Source: Emticicia sp. (GTDB lineage Bacteria > Bacteroidota > Bacteroidia > Cytophagales > Spirosomataceae). Taken from it: a stretch of 42,566 bases of DNA. The stretch is from contig JAFEIL010000083.1 in NCBI GenBank assembly GCA_017495105.1, positions 1 through 42,566 on the forward strand, in the 5' to 3' direction. This document shows positions 15,960 to 24,351 of this stretch, in pieces. Both the position numbers and the translations under genes were made by a program. The first letter of the stretch is position 1, and the number at the start of each line of letters is the position of its first letter. Under the pieces are notes generated by a model. It did no database searches. It was not told the DNA's origin and saw only the letters and a list, made by a program, of their open reading frames with translations.

Positions 15960-17063
15960 ATGAAAGGTTTTCGTTTTTCTGAGTTTAAACCCGAAATGAA
16001 GGGTGATAATAAATTTGAGCAATTACTCAATATTTTTCAGCAATTATTGCTCATAACAGCAGGTGATGTTACCCAAGCCCTAGCCTATATGAGCGACCTC
16101 GACCGTCAATATCAACTTACGAGCGATGAATATGGCATGGCAAATTTTATTGATGACTTAAAGAAAAAAGGCTATATCTCGGAAGAAAATCAGGAAGCTG
16201 GAACCTTTAAAATGACCGCAAAAAGTGAGCAAAGCATTAGAAAACAATCACTTGATGAAATCTTCGGCAAACTTAAACGCACAAAATCAAGCGGAAGCCA
16301 TCATACACCATACACAGGCACTGGAGATGAGTTAAGCAGTGATATTCGAGCCTTCCAATTTGGTGATACACTAGACCAAATCTCGATGACTGAATCATTG
16401 AAAAATGCTCAAATCAACGGTGGAATTGACGACTTTATGCTACTTGAAAGCGACTTGGAAGTGGTTGACCGTGAATCAAAAATTCAGTCTTCAACTGTAC
16501 TGATGATTGACATTTCTCACTCGATGATTCTTTATGGAGAAGACCGTATCACTCCCGCAAAGAAAGTTGCATTGGCTTTGGCCGAACTAATTCGTACCAA
16601 ATATCCAAAAGACACACTCGACATTCTGGTTTTCGGCAATGATGCTTGGCAGATACAACTCAAAGACATTCCTTACCTCGAAGTTGGCCCTTATCATACT
16701 AATACGGTGGCAGGTTTGGAACTAGCAATGGATTTACTACGCCGAAGAAAAACTAAAAACAAACAAGTTTTTATGATTACCGACGGCAAGCCAACTTGCC
16801 TAAAAGAAGGCATAAATTACTACAAAAATAGCTTTGGACTCGACCGTAAGATTGTCAATAAAACCCTTACGATTGCAGCTCAGGCACGCCGTCTAGATAT
16901 TCCGATTACAACTTTTATGATTGCTTCTGACCCATACTTGAAACAATTCGTTCAACAATTCACAGAAGTGAATAATGGCCGTGCTTATTTTAGCGGATTG
17001 AATGGTTTAGGTGGCTTTGTGCTCGAAGATTTCCAGCGAAATAGAAGAAAGAATGTGAAGTAA
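15960..17063 (+). CDS. VWA domain protein
   Basis: The 367-residue soluble protein has an N-terminal helical part (about 1-100), a linker, and a von Willebrand factor A domain from about 178. The metal-site motif DISHS lies at 184-188, with a T in HTNTVAG and a D in ITDGKPT completing a metal-ion-dependent adhesion site. Such proteins normally work with a MoxR/Mg-chelatase-type AAA ATPase to remodel or load metal into a target. No ATPase gene is adjacent, so the partner must be elsewhere. There is no signal peptide, so it should act in the cytoplasm. Confidence 0.82.
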   Translation: MKGFRFSEFKPEMKGDNKFEQLLNIFQQLLLITAGDVTQALAYMSDLDRQYQLTSDEYGMANFIDDLKKKGYISEENQEAGTFKMTAKSEQSIRKQSLDEIFGKLKRTKSSGSHHTPYTGTGDELSSDIRAFQFGDTLDQISMTESLKNAQINGGIDDFMLLESDLEVVDRESKIQSSTVLMIDISHSMILYGEDRITPAKKVALALAELIRTKYPKDTLDILVFGNDAWQIQLKDIPYLEVGPYHTNTVAGLELAMDLLRRRKTKNKQVFMITDGKPTCLKEGINYYKNSFGLDRKIVNKTLTIAAQARRLDIPITTFMIASDPYLKQFVQQFTEVNNGRAYFSGLNGLGGFVLEDFQRNRRKNVK

Positions 17064-17141
17064 AGAGTCCTCAGTCGATATTCAACAGTGCACAGCTATG
17101 TTTGATGCCTACACTTACTTAGAAAATCGCCAAACTATCAA

Positions 17142-17801
17142 ATGCAAAAAAAAGAACGTTATACTGCCTTAGTAAAATATTTTAGCGAAAATTATCCAGA
17201 AGCTGAAACTGAACTTGTTTATACCAATCCTTATGAATTATTGGTAGCAGTAATTCTTTCAGCTCAATGCACCGATAAACGAGTGAACATTGTGACTGCT
17301 AAACTTTTTCCACGTTTTCCTACACCGGAAAGTTTGGCTGAAGCAAGTTCCGACGAGATTTTTGAATATATCAGAAGCGTCAGTTATCCTAATAATAAAG
17401 CAAAACACTTGGTCGGAATGGCTCGTATTTTGGTCAACGATTTTAATTCTGAAGTGCCAAATTCGATTGAAGACCTACAAAAAATGCCAGGAGTTGGTCG
17501 TAAAACTGCCAATGTGATTGTTTCAGTAATCTTTAATCAACCAGCAATGGCGGTTGATACACACGTTTTTAGAGTTTCTCACCGCTTAGGTTTAGTTCCT
17601 AAAACAGCCAAAACACCACTCTTGGTCGAAAAACAATTAATCAAACAAATTCCGAAAGATAAAATTGCGGTAGCTCATCATTGGCTAATTTTACATGGGC
17701 GTTATATATGTGTAGCTCGAACTCCCAAATGTGCAGAGTGTAATCTCAAACCATTTTGTCAAGCCTTTGAAAAACAAAAATTTGATACACCACACTTATA
17801 G
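17142..17801 (+). CDS. nth: Endonuclease III
   Basis: Nth is a DNA glycosylase/AP lyase that removes oxidised pyrimidines. The 219-residue protein has the helix-hairpin-helix MPGVGRKTA with the catalytic Lys121, Asp139 in AVDTH, and the C-terminal 4Fe-4S loop with Cys190, Cys197, Cys200 and Cys206 (spacing 6, 2, 5). Length and spacing match the E. coli enzyme. Its TAG stop codon is part of the palindromic element that follows. Confidence 0.95.
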   Translation: MQKKERYTALVKYFSENYPEAETELVYTNPYELLVAVILSAQCTDKRVNIVTAKLFPRFPTPESLAEASSDEIFEYIRSVSYPNNKAKHLVGMARILVNDFNSEVPNSIEDLQKMPGVGRKTANVIVSVIFNQPAMAVDTHVFRVSHRLGLVPKTAKTPLLVEKQLIKQIPKDKIAVAHHWLILHGRYICVARTPKCAECNLKPFCQAFEKQKFDTPHL

Positions 17802-17886
17802 GACAGGCTTGCAGCCTGTCAACGCATAACGATAATATCACTACAAAATCAGAATATTTAAAAAAACAGGTTCCAAACCTGTCCTA
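17799..17886. repeat. Pair of perfect hairpins with inverted outer ends
   Basis: Hairpin 1 has arms GACAGGC (17802-17808) and GCCTGTC (17814-17820). Hairpin 2 has arms ACAGGTT (17866-17872) and AACCTGT (17876-17882). The outer edges read TAGGACAGG on the left and CCTGTCCTA on the right, so the whole 88 bases is itself an inverted repeat with about 45 unique bases inside. This is the layout of REP-doublets or very small MITE-like elements. It fills nearly all of the gap between nth and the MOSC gene and includes the nth stop codon. Confidence 0.75.
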
Positions 17887-17890
17887 CAAA

Positions 17891-18373
17891 ATGATGGAAA
17901 TAAAAGAATTGATGCAAACATTTGCCCATTCAGGAAAAGTAGAATGGTTAAGTTACCGCCCAGGGCCGACTTCTCGTGGAGAAATCTTGATTGTTGATGA
18001 AATTGAAGTTTCTGAGAAAAAAGGAATTGAAGGCGATAGATATAAAGGAAACAGCAAAAAACGTCAAGTGACGCTCATTCAAGCAGAACACATTGAAGTG
18101 GCTAGCAAACTGCTTCAAAAAGAAAGTATCGACCCGGCACTTTTGCGTAGAAATATAGTCGTATCGGGGCTCAATTTATTGGCTCTCAATAATTTAGAGT
18201 TCAAAATAGGTGATACAATATTAAAAATGACTGGTTATTGCCACCCTTGTAGCCGAATGGAACAAAATCTCGGAACGGGCGGCTATAATGCCATGCGTGG
18301 ACACGGTGGAATTACGTGTATGGTGATTAAAGGTGGAAAAATAAAAATCGGTGATTCTGTAAGTTTGGTTTAA
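17891..18373 (+). CDS. MOSC domain protein
   Basis: A 160-residue stand-alone MOSC domain, a fold used in molybdenum-cofactor sulfurtransfer and in YiiM-like detoxification of N-hydroxylated compounds. The conserved part runs from about 44 (GIEGDRYKG) to the end. The likely functional cysteines are Cys117 and Cys120 in TGYCHPCSRME, and a GYNAMRGHGG segment (130-140) follows. The window also encodes a molybdopterin aldehyde oxidase, but far away and with no visible link. Two ATGs start the gene; the first is used here. Its stop overlaps that of the convergent hydrolase gene by four bases. Confidence 0.85.
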   Translation: MMEIKELMQTFAHSGKVEWLSYRPGPTSRGEILIVDEIEVSEKKGIEGDRYKGNSKKRQVTLIQAEHIEVASKLLQKESIDPALLRRNIVVSGLNLLALNNLEFKIGDTILKMTGYCHPCSRMEQNLGTGGYNAMRGHGGITCMVIKGGKIKIGDSVSLV

Positions 18374-19053
18374 AAGCCTGCAATAATTGATTTTAAGGTT
18401 GGTTCATCAACAGTGTGTTTTCCTTCAAAATATATAATCTTTGGATTTATTTCCGCTATCATCGTATTTCTAAATTTCTCTGATACTTCGGGATAAGCCA
18501 ACAAAAACTCATCTTTATCACCATAAATATAGTAAGTTTCTATATTTTTTAGTTTTTCTGGCTCAATTACTTCTCTGATTCCATTACTAAAAAATCCTGC
18601 CCAAAGTAATAGTCGATTACATTTGATTTTTCCTGCACCAAACCATCGACAGACTGTTGCACAACCTTGTGAAAAACCCAAAATATTAATTTCAATATTC
18701 GTGAAATCGCGGTTTTTAAATAAACTTTCATAAAGCGTATTCAGATAATCGTTATTATCATCAATCTCCGACTGTCGTAACTCACGAGTCATCCACGAAG
18801 CCCCTACTCTTTTGAAATTATCATCTAAATAAAATCTCGAAGGTGCTTCGGGAGCAACGATAAAAGTCTCATTATCAACAATATTTGCAAATTTTCTAAT
18901 AAAATACTGCGAAAGCTGCCCATAACCATGCACCACAAACCAAATCGTTTTTGTGTTATCGTTTAGTTCACCAAGCGTATAATATCGTGCAGTTCTTTCT
19001 ATTTTTATTTGATGCTCAAGCTCTGAATTCTGAGCAGCTGTCGTAAAAGTCAT
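18370..19053 (-). CDS. Serine hydrolase, phospholipase/carboxylesterase type
   Basis: The 227-residue alpha/beta-hydrolase resembles the small carboxylesterase/phospholipase family. It has an oxyanion-side VVHGYGQL (40-47), the nucleophile Ser128 in GFSQG, Asp181 in YGDKDEF and His213 in EGKHTVDEP. No signal peptide is present. The first 15 or so residues derive partly from the kind of sequence found in nearby spacers (CAGAATTCAGAG), so the true N terminus could be shorter, although no later Met fits well. The substrate is unknown. Confidence 0.75.
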   Translation of the reverse strand: MTFTTAAQNSELEHQIKIERTARYYTLGELNDNTKTIWFVVHGYGQLSQYFIRKFANIVDNETFIVAPEAPSRFYLDDNFKRVGASWMTRELRQSEIDDNNDYLNTLYESLFKNRDFTNIEINILGFSQGCATVCRWFGAGKIKCNRLLLWAGFFSNGIREVIEPEKLKNIETYYIYGDKDEFLLAYPEVSEKFRNTMIAEINPKIIYFEGKHTVDEPTLKSIIAGF

Positions 19054-19272
19054 GAGTTCTGAGTTAAATGTATTTATTTCAAAAAAAAGCGGTTATACTC
19101 AAAAGGCATAGAGTTGCAAAGGCTCAGAGGCGACCGTCGCTCGGTACAAAGTATTGATAATGAATCAATTAATTATTCGAATTTTCGCAAACCATTTTTG
19201 GTCGAGTATAAATAGAATTGGGTAAAGTAAGCAAAAAACTCACAATTCAGAACTCTACACACATAACTCAAA

Positions 19273-19614
19273 TCATCCTCCCGCTTTCTTAGCCTTATAG
19301 CCTTCTTTTAGCAAATATGTCAATATTTTATCACGGTGATCGCCTTGTAACAATATTTCGCCATCTTTGGCAGTTCCGCCACTACCGCACAGATTTTGTA
19401 GTTTTTTTCGGAGTGTCTGCAAATCTTCATCTTTTCCGATAAAACCATCTATCCGACTTACAATTTTATTTCCACCTTTTCTGTCCAACCAAATCTTAAG
19501 GTTTTGTTGCTGGGCAGATAAAGTTTCGGGTTGTTCATCTTCACCAAAATTATATTCAAAATCAGGATTAGTCGAATATACTATTCCAAGCGGAGCACCT
19601 TTCTTGTTTTTCAT
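19273..19614 (-). CDS. SUI1/eIF1-like translation factor (YciH family)
   Basis: The 113-residue protein carries the eIF1/SUI1 domain in its C-terminal 75 residues: KIWLDRKGGNKIVSRIDGF, then LQNLCGSGGTAKDGEILLQGDHRDKI in shortened form across 65-98, and a final KAKKAGG. Bacterial YciH proteins bind the 30S subunit and affect start-site fidelity. The start codon overlaps the stop of the lipid kinase gene (ATGA), so the two are translated together. I see no functional reason for that pairing. Confidence 0.87.
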   Translation of the reverse strand: MKNKKGAPLGIVYSTNPDFEYNFGEDEQPETLSAQQQNLKIWLDRKGGNKIVSRIDGFIGKDEDLQTLRKKLQNLCGSGGTAKDGEILLQGDHRDKILTYLLKEGYKAKKAGG

Positions 19615-20480
19615 ATTATAACTCTTAAACTTTTTTCCGAAACACTGATAGTCAACTCATTAGTATTCAATTGTAATGGTTCACCGTCGTAATGAATCAA
19701 GCAATTTTGTTTAGTTGAAACCTTAAATTTTGTACCACGATAATTTTCTGAAAGCTCCGAAGAATGAATATTTCCATTGAATAACTGAGCAATCATTGGC
19801 AAAGCCTGCAAAGTAGTCGGTGGACTAATAATCGTACAATCAATTATTCCATCATCAATAATTGCCGATGGAGTTATGTAGGCATTATTACCAAATTGAC
19901 TTGCATTGCCGAAAGTTATACTAAAAACATCATAATCATCTGCTCCAAATACACATTCCAAGGGTTTATATTTCCAAAATTCCGAAAGCCCAACTTTTAC
20001 ATAGTTCAACAAGCCTCTGCCTTTCATTTTCGAAAAAATATCAGCACAATGTGCATCAAATCCGATTCCTGCGGTACAGAAAAAAGGCACTTCATTGGCG
20101 TAGCAGACATCAATAATTTTGCTTACAGGTGTATTCAAAGACTCAATAGCTTTTGTAGCTTTCATCGGAATGTCCAACTCCCTCGCCAAGCCATTTCCCG
20201 AACCAGTTGGAATAATCCCCAAGGCGGTTTTTGTATGAATTAAGGCCTTTCCAACTTCGTTTACAGTTCCATCGCCACCAATCGCTACAACTATTGGAAT
20301 ATTATTTTTTACGGCGTCAGTAGCAATTTTGGTTGCATGACCTGCATATTCGGTAAAACATATTTTTGGTACATATAAGTGTTTATCTAATTGATTATCA
20401 ATTAGATAAACAATCGACTGATGTACTTTTTTGCCTCCCGAAATTGGATTTACAATAAACCAAATTGCTTGTTTATTCAC
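19611..20480 (-). CDS. Diacylglycerol kinase family lipid kinase
   Basis: The 289-residue protein has the catalytic-domain signatures NPISGGKK (11-18), GGDGTVNEV (68-76) and IIPTGSGNGLARELDIP (about 91-107) of the DagK/YegS/BmrU family, and a C-terminal beta domain. It should phosphorylate a membrane lipid such as diacylglycerol, or a sphingoid base, which many Bacteroidota make. It is first in a two-gene operon with the SUI1-like gene and has a recognisable -7 box upstream. Confidence 0.87.
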   Translation of the reverse strand: MNKQAIWFIVNPISGGKKVHQSIVYLIDNQLDKHLYVPKICFTEYAGHATKIATDAVKNNIPIVVAIGGDGTVNEVGKALIHTKTALGIIPTGSGNGLARELDIPMKATKAIESLNTPVSKIIDVCYANEVPFFCTAGIGFDAHCADIFSKMKGRGLLNYVKVGLSEFWKYKPLECVFGADDYDVFSITFGNASQFGNNAYITPSAIIDDGIIDCTIISPPTTLQALPMIAQLFNGNIHSSELSENYRGTKFKVSTKQNCLIHYDGEPLQLNTNELTISVSEKSLRVII

Positions 20481-20508
20481 GAAAATTTAATAGATTTATG
20501 CTTTCATG

Positions 20509-20516
20509 CAAAGATA
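20509..20516 (-). promoter_or_regulatory. Candidate -7 box (TATCTTTG) for the lipid kinase operon
   Basis: Minus-strand TATCTTTG fits TAnnTTTG and lies 28 bases before the ATG at 20480. A TTG lies about 22 bases upstream of it, slightly beyond the usual spacing. The DUF4440 gene diverges from here with its own start at 20581. Confidence 0.5.
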
Positions 20517-20580
20517 TAAAAAGTCAATGGTTGAAAAACAATCTTATATTAAAAAACATAATTTCCCAAACAAAGTATTT

Positions 20581-21012
20581 ATGAAGAAAAACCTACTGCT
20601 AATCTGTTTTGTAATGCTTTCAGTGGCGAGTATTGCTCAAAAAACGAACGAACGCCAAGCTGTATTGGATGTACTGGCTCGCCAAAACAAAAATTGGAAC
20701 GATGGCAATATCAGTGCATTTATGGAAGATTATTGGAAGTCAGACTCACTCATGTTTATTGGTTCAAAAGGAGTAGTTTATGGCTGGAAAGCAACACTCG
20801 ACCGATACAATAAAAGTTATCCAGACCTAGCTACAATGGGTAAGCTAAAATTTGATATTCAGAAAACTGATTTTCACTCCAAAACTACTTGTTGGGTATT
20901 GGGCAAATGGCATCTTACTCGCCCCGAAAAAGGTGACATTGGAGGGTATTTTACACTCATACTCAAAAAAATTAATGGTAAATGGCTGATTGTTTCTGAC
21001 CACACGAGTTAA
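20581..21012 (+). CDS. Exported DUF4440/NTF2-like protein
   Basis: I start at the ATG at 20581, which gives a signal peptide MKKNLLLICFVMLSVASIAQ. An in-frame ATG at 20506 would put 25 charged residues before it. The mature part of about 124 residues is a SnoaL/NTF2-like domain of the DUF4440 kind: AVLDVLARQNKNWNDGNISAF, YGWKATLDRYNKSYPD and a closing NGKWLIVSDHTS. Such domains bind small ligands or serve as scaffolds, and some are enzymes; no specific function can be assigned. It is divergent from the lipid kinase operon and convergent with the Gfo/Idh gene. Confidence 0.8.
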   Translation: MKKNLLLICFVMLSVASIAQKTNERQAVLDVLARQNKNWNDGNISAFMEDYWKSDSLMFIGSKGVVYGWKATLDRYNKSYPDLATMGKLKFDIQKTDFHSKTTCWVLGKWHLTRPEKGDIGGYFTLILKKINGKWLIVSDHTS

Positions 21013-21166
21013 AAATAAATTTCACCATTTCTGTTAAGAAATTAAACAACAAACTATTAATTATCAGCACTTTAATCTCCATTTCTGATTTTTTCTTTTT
21101 CCAAATATCACAAAATTATCGACTGCTAATTTAAATAAATCAGTGATGAATCATTGTTAAAAATGA

Positions 21167-21218
21167 ATGACCTCAAAAAATCAAACATTTATTGTTATGT
21201 TCGACGTTTTGAGGTCAT
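21167..21218. terminator. 12-base-pair inverted repeat, first of two
   Basis: ATGACCTCAAAA (21167-21178) and TTTTGAGGTCAT (21207-21218) are perfect inverted repeats with a 28-base loop. They lie in the gap between convergent genes. The A4/T4 ends of the stem give T-runs on either strand, but the loop is long for an intrinsic terminator, so an operator or palindromic repeat is also possible. Confidence 0.5.
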
Positions 21219-21228
21219 CAATTTATTT

Positions 21229-21270
21229 ATCTTAAATTTGATTTCTAAAAATAAAAAATGAATTTAAGAT
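21229..21270. terminator. 10-base-pair inverted repeat, second of two
   Basis: ATCTTAAATT (21229-21238) and AATTTAAGAT (21261-21270) pair perfectly around a 22-base loop. It ends nine bases before the stop codon of the Gfo/Idh gene. It could help end transcripts from either side, but the stem is weak because it has a single G-C pair per arm end. Confidence 0.4.
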
Positions 21271-21279
21271 GATAGGCTT

Positions 21280-22734
21280 CTATACTTTCCAGCCTTCACG
21301 ATAGGTTCTACCAACAAATTGATTGGCTTCTTCTAAGTTAGTGATTCTCATATTTTCACCATCCCAAAGCAGTTTTTTGCGAGCGAAAAACTCCATTTGC
21401 CCTTTGCTATTTTCTCTTCTAAGCATGTAGCTTCTAATAGCTAAATTACCCATTAAAACCGTTTCGGTCATTGGTCCGGCATAATCAAAAGATGATGTTA
21501 AACCTAGATGCTCTTTGCTTTTAAAACCTGCCTTACAAGCATCAACCCATCGGCGTTGGTGGCCATATTCGGACTCCATATCTTTTGGTAAATCTGGGCC
21601 TAATTCTTTCGTGCCATCATTTAGAAATAATTTTGGCATCATTGGCGAACTATCATTTATATTCGTCGTAATGATACCTTTTTCACCGATGATAAGTACA
21701 CCATTGCTACTATTTGTACCGCCAATATCTTCGTTAGCAGGAATAATATCAGGATGTGAAGGGCGGATACCGCCATCACTCCAAGTCATTTCAATCGGCG
21801 ATTTACTTTTAGTGGTTGCTCCAAAATGCAAAGTAATGAATGATGAAGCTGGACAACCTTCAGGGTTATAATCAGGCGACCACATTTTTGAATATACTGA
21901 GGCAACACTACATTCGGCATCAGTTGGGTATTTTAAACCCAAAGTACGAAATGGAATATCAATCAAGTGACAACCCACATCACCCAAAGCTCCTGTACCG
22001 TAATCCCACCAGCCTCGCCAGTTAAATGGATGCATATTTGGAATGTAAGGCTTATATTCACTTGGCCCCAACCATAAATTCCAGTCTAAATCTTTTGGTT
22101 TTAGGCTATCGTCTGGTTTTGGCATTGGATTACCCTGTGGCCAAACTGGACGGTTTGTCCAAATCTGTACTTTTGAAATTTTACCAAGTTTATCAGAATC
22201 AATCCAAGCTTTAACGGTATTAAGAAGCGGATTCGATGCTCCTTGATTACCCATTTGACTCACGATTTTATATTTTCTGGCCATTTCGGTGAGTAATCTT
22301 GCTTCACGAATATTATGTGTCATTGGTTTTTGCACATATACGTGTTTGCCACGCTCCATTGCAAAAGCTGCCGCAGGGCCGTGTACATGGTCAGGCGTAG
22401 AAATTGTTAACGCATCAATGTCTTTTTCTTTATCCAACATTTCTCGGTAGTCGGCATAAAGCTTTGCATTTGGGAATTTTTTAACAGTTTCCTTCGCACT
22501 TCCCGAAAAATCAACATCACAAAGAGATACGATTCGCTCACGTCCATTGACAGAGGCATTAGTAATATCACTTCGGCCTTTCCCTCCAGCACCAATGGCA
22601 GCGATGTTAAGTTGGTCGCTTGGAGAAATAAAACCTACTCCACCAAGTACATTTCTCGGAACAATAAAAAAAGAAGAGGCAATTGCTCCTTTTTTAATAA
22701 AATCTCTCCGAGTTTCATTTAATTTTTTTTTCAT
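21280..22734 (-). CDS. Tat-exported Gfo/Idh/MocA family oxidoreductase
   Basis: A 484-residue NAD(P)-dependent sugar oxidoreductase-like protein. The N terminus has a twin-arginine signal (TRRDFIKKG, 8-16, then a hydrophobic stretch). The Rossmann motif GAGGKG (48-53) and STPDHVH (112-118) follow, with QKP at 135-137 in place of the usual EKP. The C-terminal part is the family's beta-sheet domain, with a GTGALGDVGCHLIDI segment. Export by Tat implies that it folds with its cofactor bound before reaching the periplasm, as in glucose-fructose oxidoreductase. It probably oxidises or epimerises a sugar released by the enzymes encoded upstream. The substrate is unknown. It is 243 bases from the CE15 gene. 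Confidence 0.85.
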   Translation of the reverse strand: MKKKLNETRRDFIKKGAIASSFFIVPRNVLGGVGFISPSDQLNIAAIGAGGKGRSDITNASVNGRERIVSLCDVDFSGSAKETVKKFPNAKLYADYREMLDKEKDIDALTISTPDHVHGPAAAFAMERGKHVYVQKPMTHNIREARLLTEMARKYKIVSQMGNQGASNPLLNTVKAWIDSDKLGKISKVQIWTNRPVWPQGNPMPKPDDSLKPKDLDWNLWLGPSEYKPYIPNMHPFNWRGWWDYGTGALGDVGCHLIDIPFRTLGLKYPTDAECSVASVYSKMWSPDYNPEGCPASSFITLHFGATTKSKSPIEMTWSDGGIRPSHPDIIPANEDIGGTNSSNGVLIIGEKGIITTNINDSSPMMPKLFLNDGTKELGPDLPKDMESEYGHQRRWVDACKAGFKSKEHLGLTSSFDYAGPMTETVLMGNLAIRSYMLRRENSKGQMEFFARKKLLWDGENMRITNLEEANQFVGRTYREGWKV

Positions 22735-22977
22735 TTTTTAAATTTTATAGGATTGAATATTTGAGCTTGAGTGAATGTAATATTTAGAATGCTACCACAT
22801 AATTTTCTTAGCTCTTTTTACTTTGCGAAACTACTAAAAAGTTATGGTCAAACGCATTTAATAAACAAATAAATTTGGATAATCTTATAGTTCAAAACAT
22901 CTATTTATTAATATCAATGATTTGAGATACTATTTTAAATAAAACACACTCGATTTTTCCTCTTTTTAAAAAACTTA

Positions 22978-24348
22978 TTACTTGCAATCGCCCCAATATC
23001 TACATGCCCAAGCAATCCAAGTACTCCAGTTTGGACCAGTGCTGTGTCCACCTGCGTGTTGGCGAAATGCAATTTCTCCATCGGTTAAGGCCATTCCAAG
23101 TTTAGGAAATTCCATAGTTCCTAAACCTTTTTTTTGATGTAAAATATACACAGAACTTGCATGAGCGGCTCCCAAAAACATTCCTTTTGCATCTACCCAT
23201 TGGCCTTCTACTTGTGGTGAACCAGAACTTATAAAAACTGGTCGTGGAGCACATAAAGCGATTAATTCGTGAGCATCAACTGAAAGGTCGTTGGTTGTGA
23301 GTTTACTAGTAAAATTAATAAAATTACCCGCAAACCAATGATATTCGCCAGAAGATGCTAAGTTTTCAACTTGTTCTCCAAAAACTCTTCTGAGGATTTT
23401 TGCACCACCAGCACCCGATGAGCCTATAAATCCTACTGAAAAACGAGGTTCAAATGCCATCGAAACGAGGGCTGCTTTTCCGTAACGTGAAAGTCCTTCG
23501 ATTGCCAAACGTTTGGCATCAACATCTTTATCTGACTCAAAATAATCAATAGCACGACTAGCACCCCAAGCCCATGCACGTAATGCTCCCCACTCGTCCG
23601 GTTTTCGACGTCCACCTTTGTTTACTAATCCAATGATTCCCTTTGTAAGACCTGCCCCATTATCTGCCTGAATACTACTTGGCTCAATAATAGCATATCC
23701 CCAACCTCGTGAAATAAGTTGCTCTTGCCAAGTAGGCTCACTCGACGAACCTAAGCCAATTGGTTTAATTGGACTAGGGTTAAATGACGAGCGTATAAAA
23801 CCAAATTCCATTACAACTGGTACAGCTTTGGGAGCCTTGGCAGGAATTACCAACAATAAATTCATTTCAACTTTTATTGCTGGATAGGTAGAGTTATCGA
23901 CAAATCCTTTTAATATTTTTTGTTTGATGGCTTGATTGCCAATTAAAGTATCTTTTACAGAAATCACCTGCCAATTTACGGCTGGAAGATTTTGAGGTAA
24001 TCGACCGTAAATTTCGTTTTCAAAATCTGCAACTAATTCTGGGCGTCGTTTTTCAGTCCAATCTTTTAGATTTTTTACTTTTTTGCCATTTTTCAAAATC
24101 AATGGATCGGGCAAAGTATATTTATTCACCTTTTCTTCAGAACTATTGGCCGCATTGGCATCATTAGGATTGCCCGAAGGGCCTCTACGAATTATTGAAC
24201 GGTCAATACCTAGCTGTTCGACCATATTATTGTAGTCTTCGCTCGTAAGTTTATTGATGCTATCACGCTGGGCTGTTGTAAGTCCAAATTGAGCAAAACA
24301 TGAAATGCTAATACTGCTCAATAAAAGGATTCGCTTGATTGAATTCAT
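22978..24348 (-). CDS. CE15-like glucuronoyl esterase
   Basis: A 456-residue exported alpha/beta-hydrolase with a signal peptide (about 1-20, ending SCFAQ). The nucleophile motif GLSRYGK has Ser287, matching the G-x-S-R-x-G-K motif of carbohydrate esterase family 15. The C-terminal HAGGHSTGPNW has His431 and His435 as candidates for the catalytic His. CE15 enzymes cut the ester between glucuronate units of glucuronoxylan and lignin alcohols, and some bacterial forms act on other uronate esters. It follows the SASA-NodB gene by three bases, so both act on the same glycan. Residues 20-85 are a variable lead with no motif. Confidence 0.8.
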   Translation of the reverse strand: MNSIKRILLLSSISISCFAQFGLTTAQRDSINKLTSEDYNNMVEQLGIDRSIIRRGPSGNPNDANAANSSEEKVNKYTLPDPLILKNGKKVKNLKDWTEKRRPELVADFENEIYGRLPQNLPAVNWQVISVKDTLIGNQAIKQKILKGFVDNSTYPAIKVEMNLLLVIPAKAPKAVPVVMEFGFIRSSFNPSPIKPIGLGSSSEPTWQEQLISRGWGYAIIEPSSIQADNGAGLTKGIIGLVNKGGRRKPDEWGALRAWAWGASRAIDYFESDKDVDAKRLAIEGLSRYGKAALVSMAFEPRFSVGFIGSSGAGGAKILRRVFGEQVENLASSGEYHWFAGNFINFTSKLTTNDLSVDAHELIALCAPRPVFISSGSPQVEGQWVDAKGMFLGAAHASSVYILHQKKGLGTMEFPKLGMALTDGEIAFRQHAGGHSTGPNWSTWIAWACRYWGDCK

Positions 24349-24351
24349 GGC

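Noticed and set aside
19130-19140. GCGACCGTCGC palindrome
   Set aside because: A five-base-pair stem with a one-base centre cannot fold as a hairpin and is too short for an operator claim.
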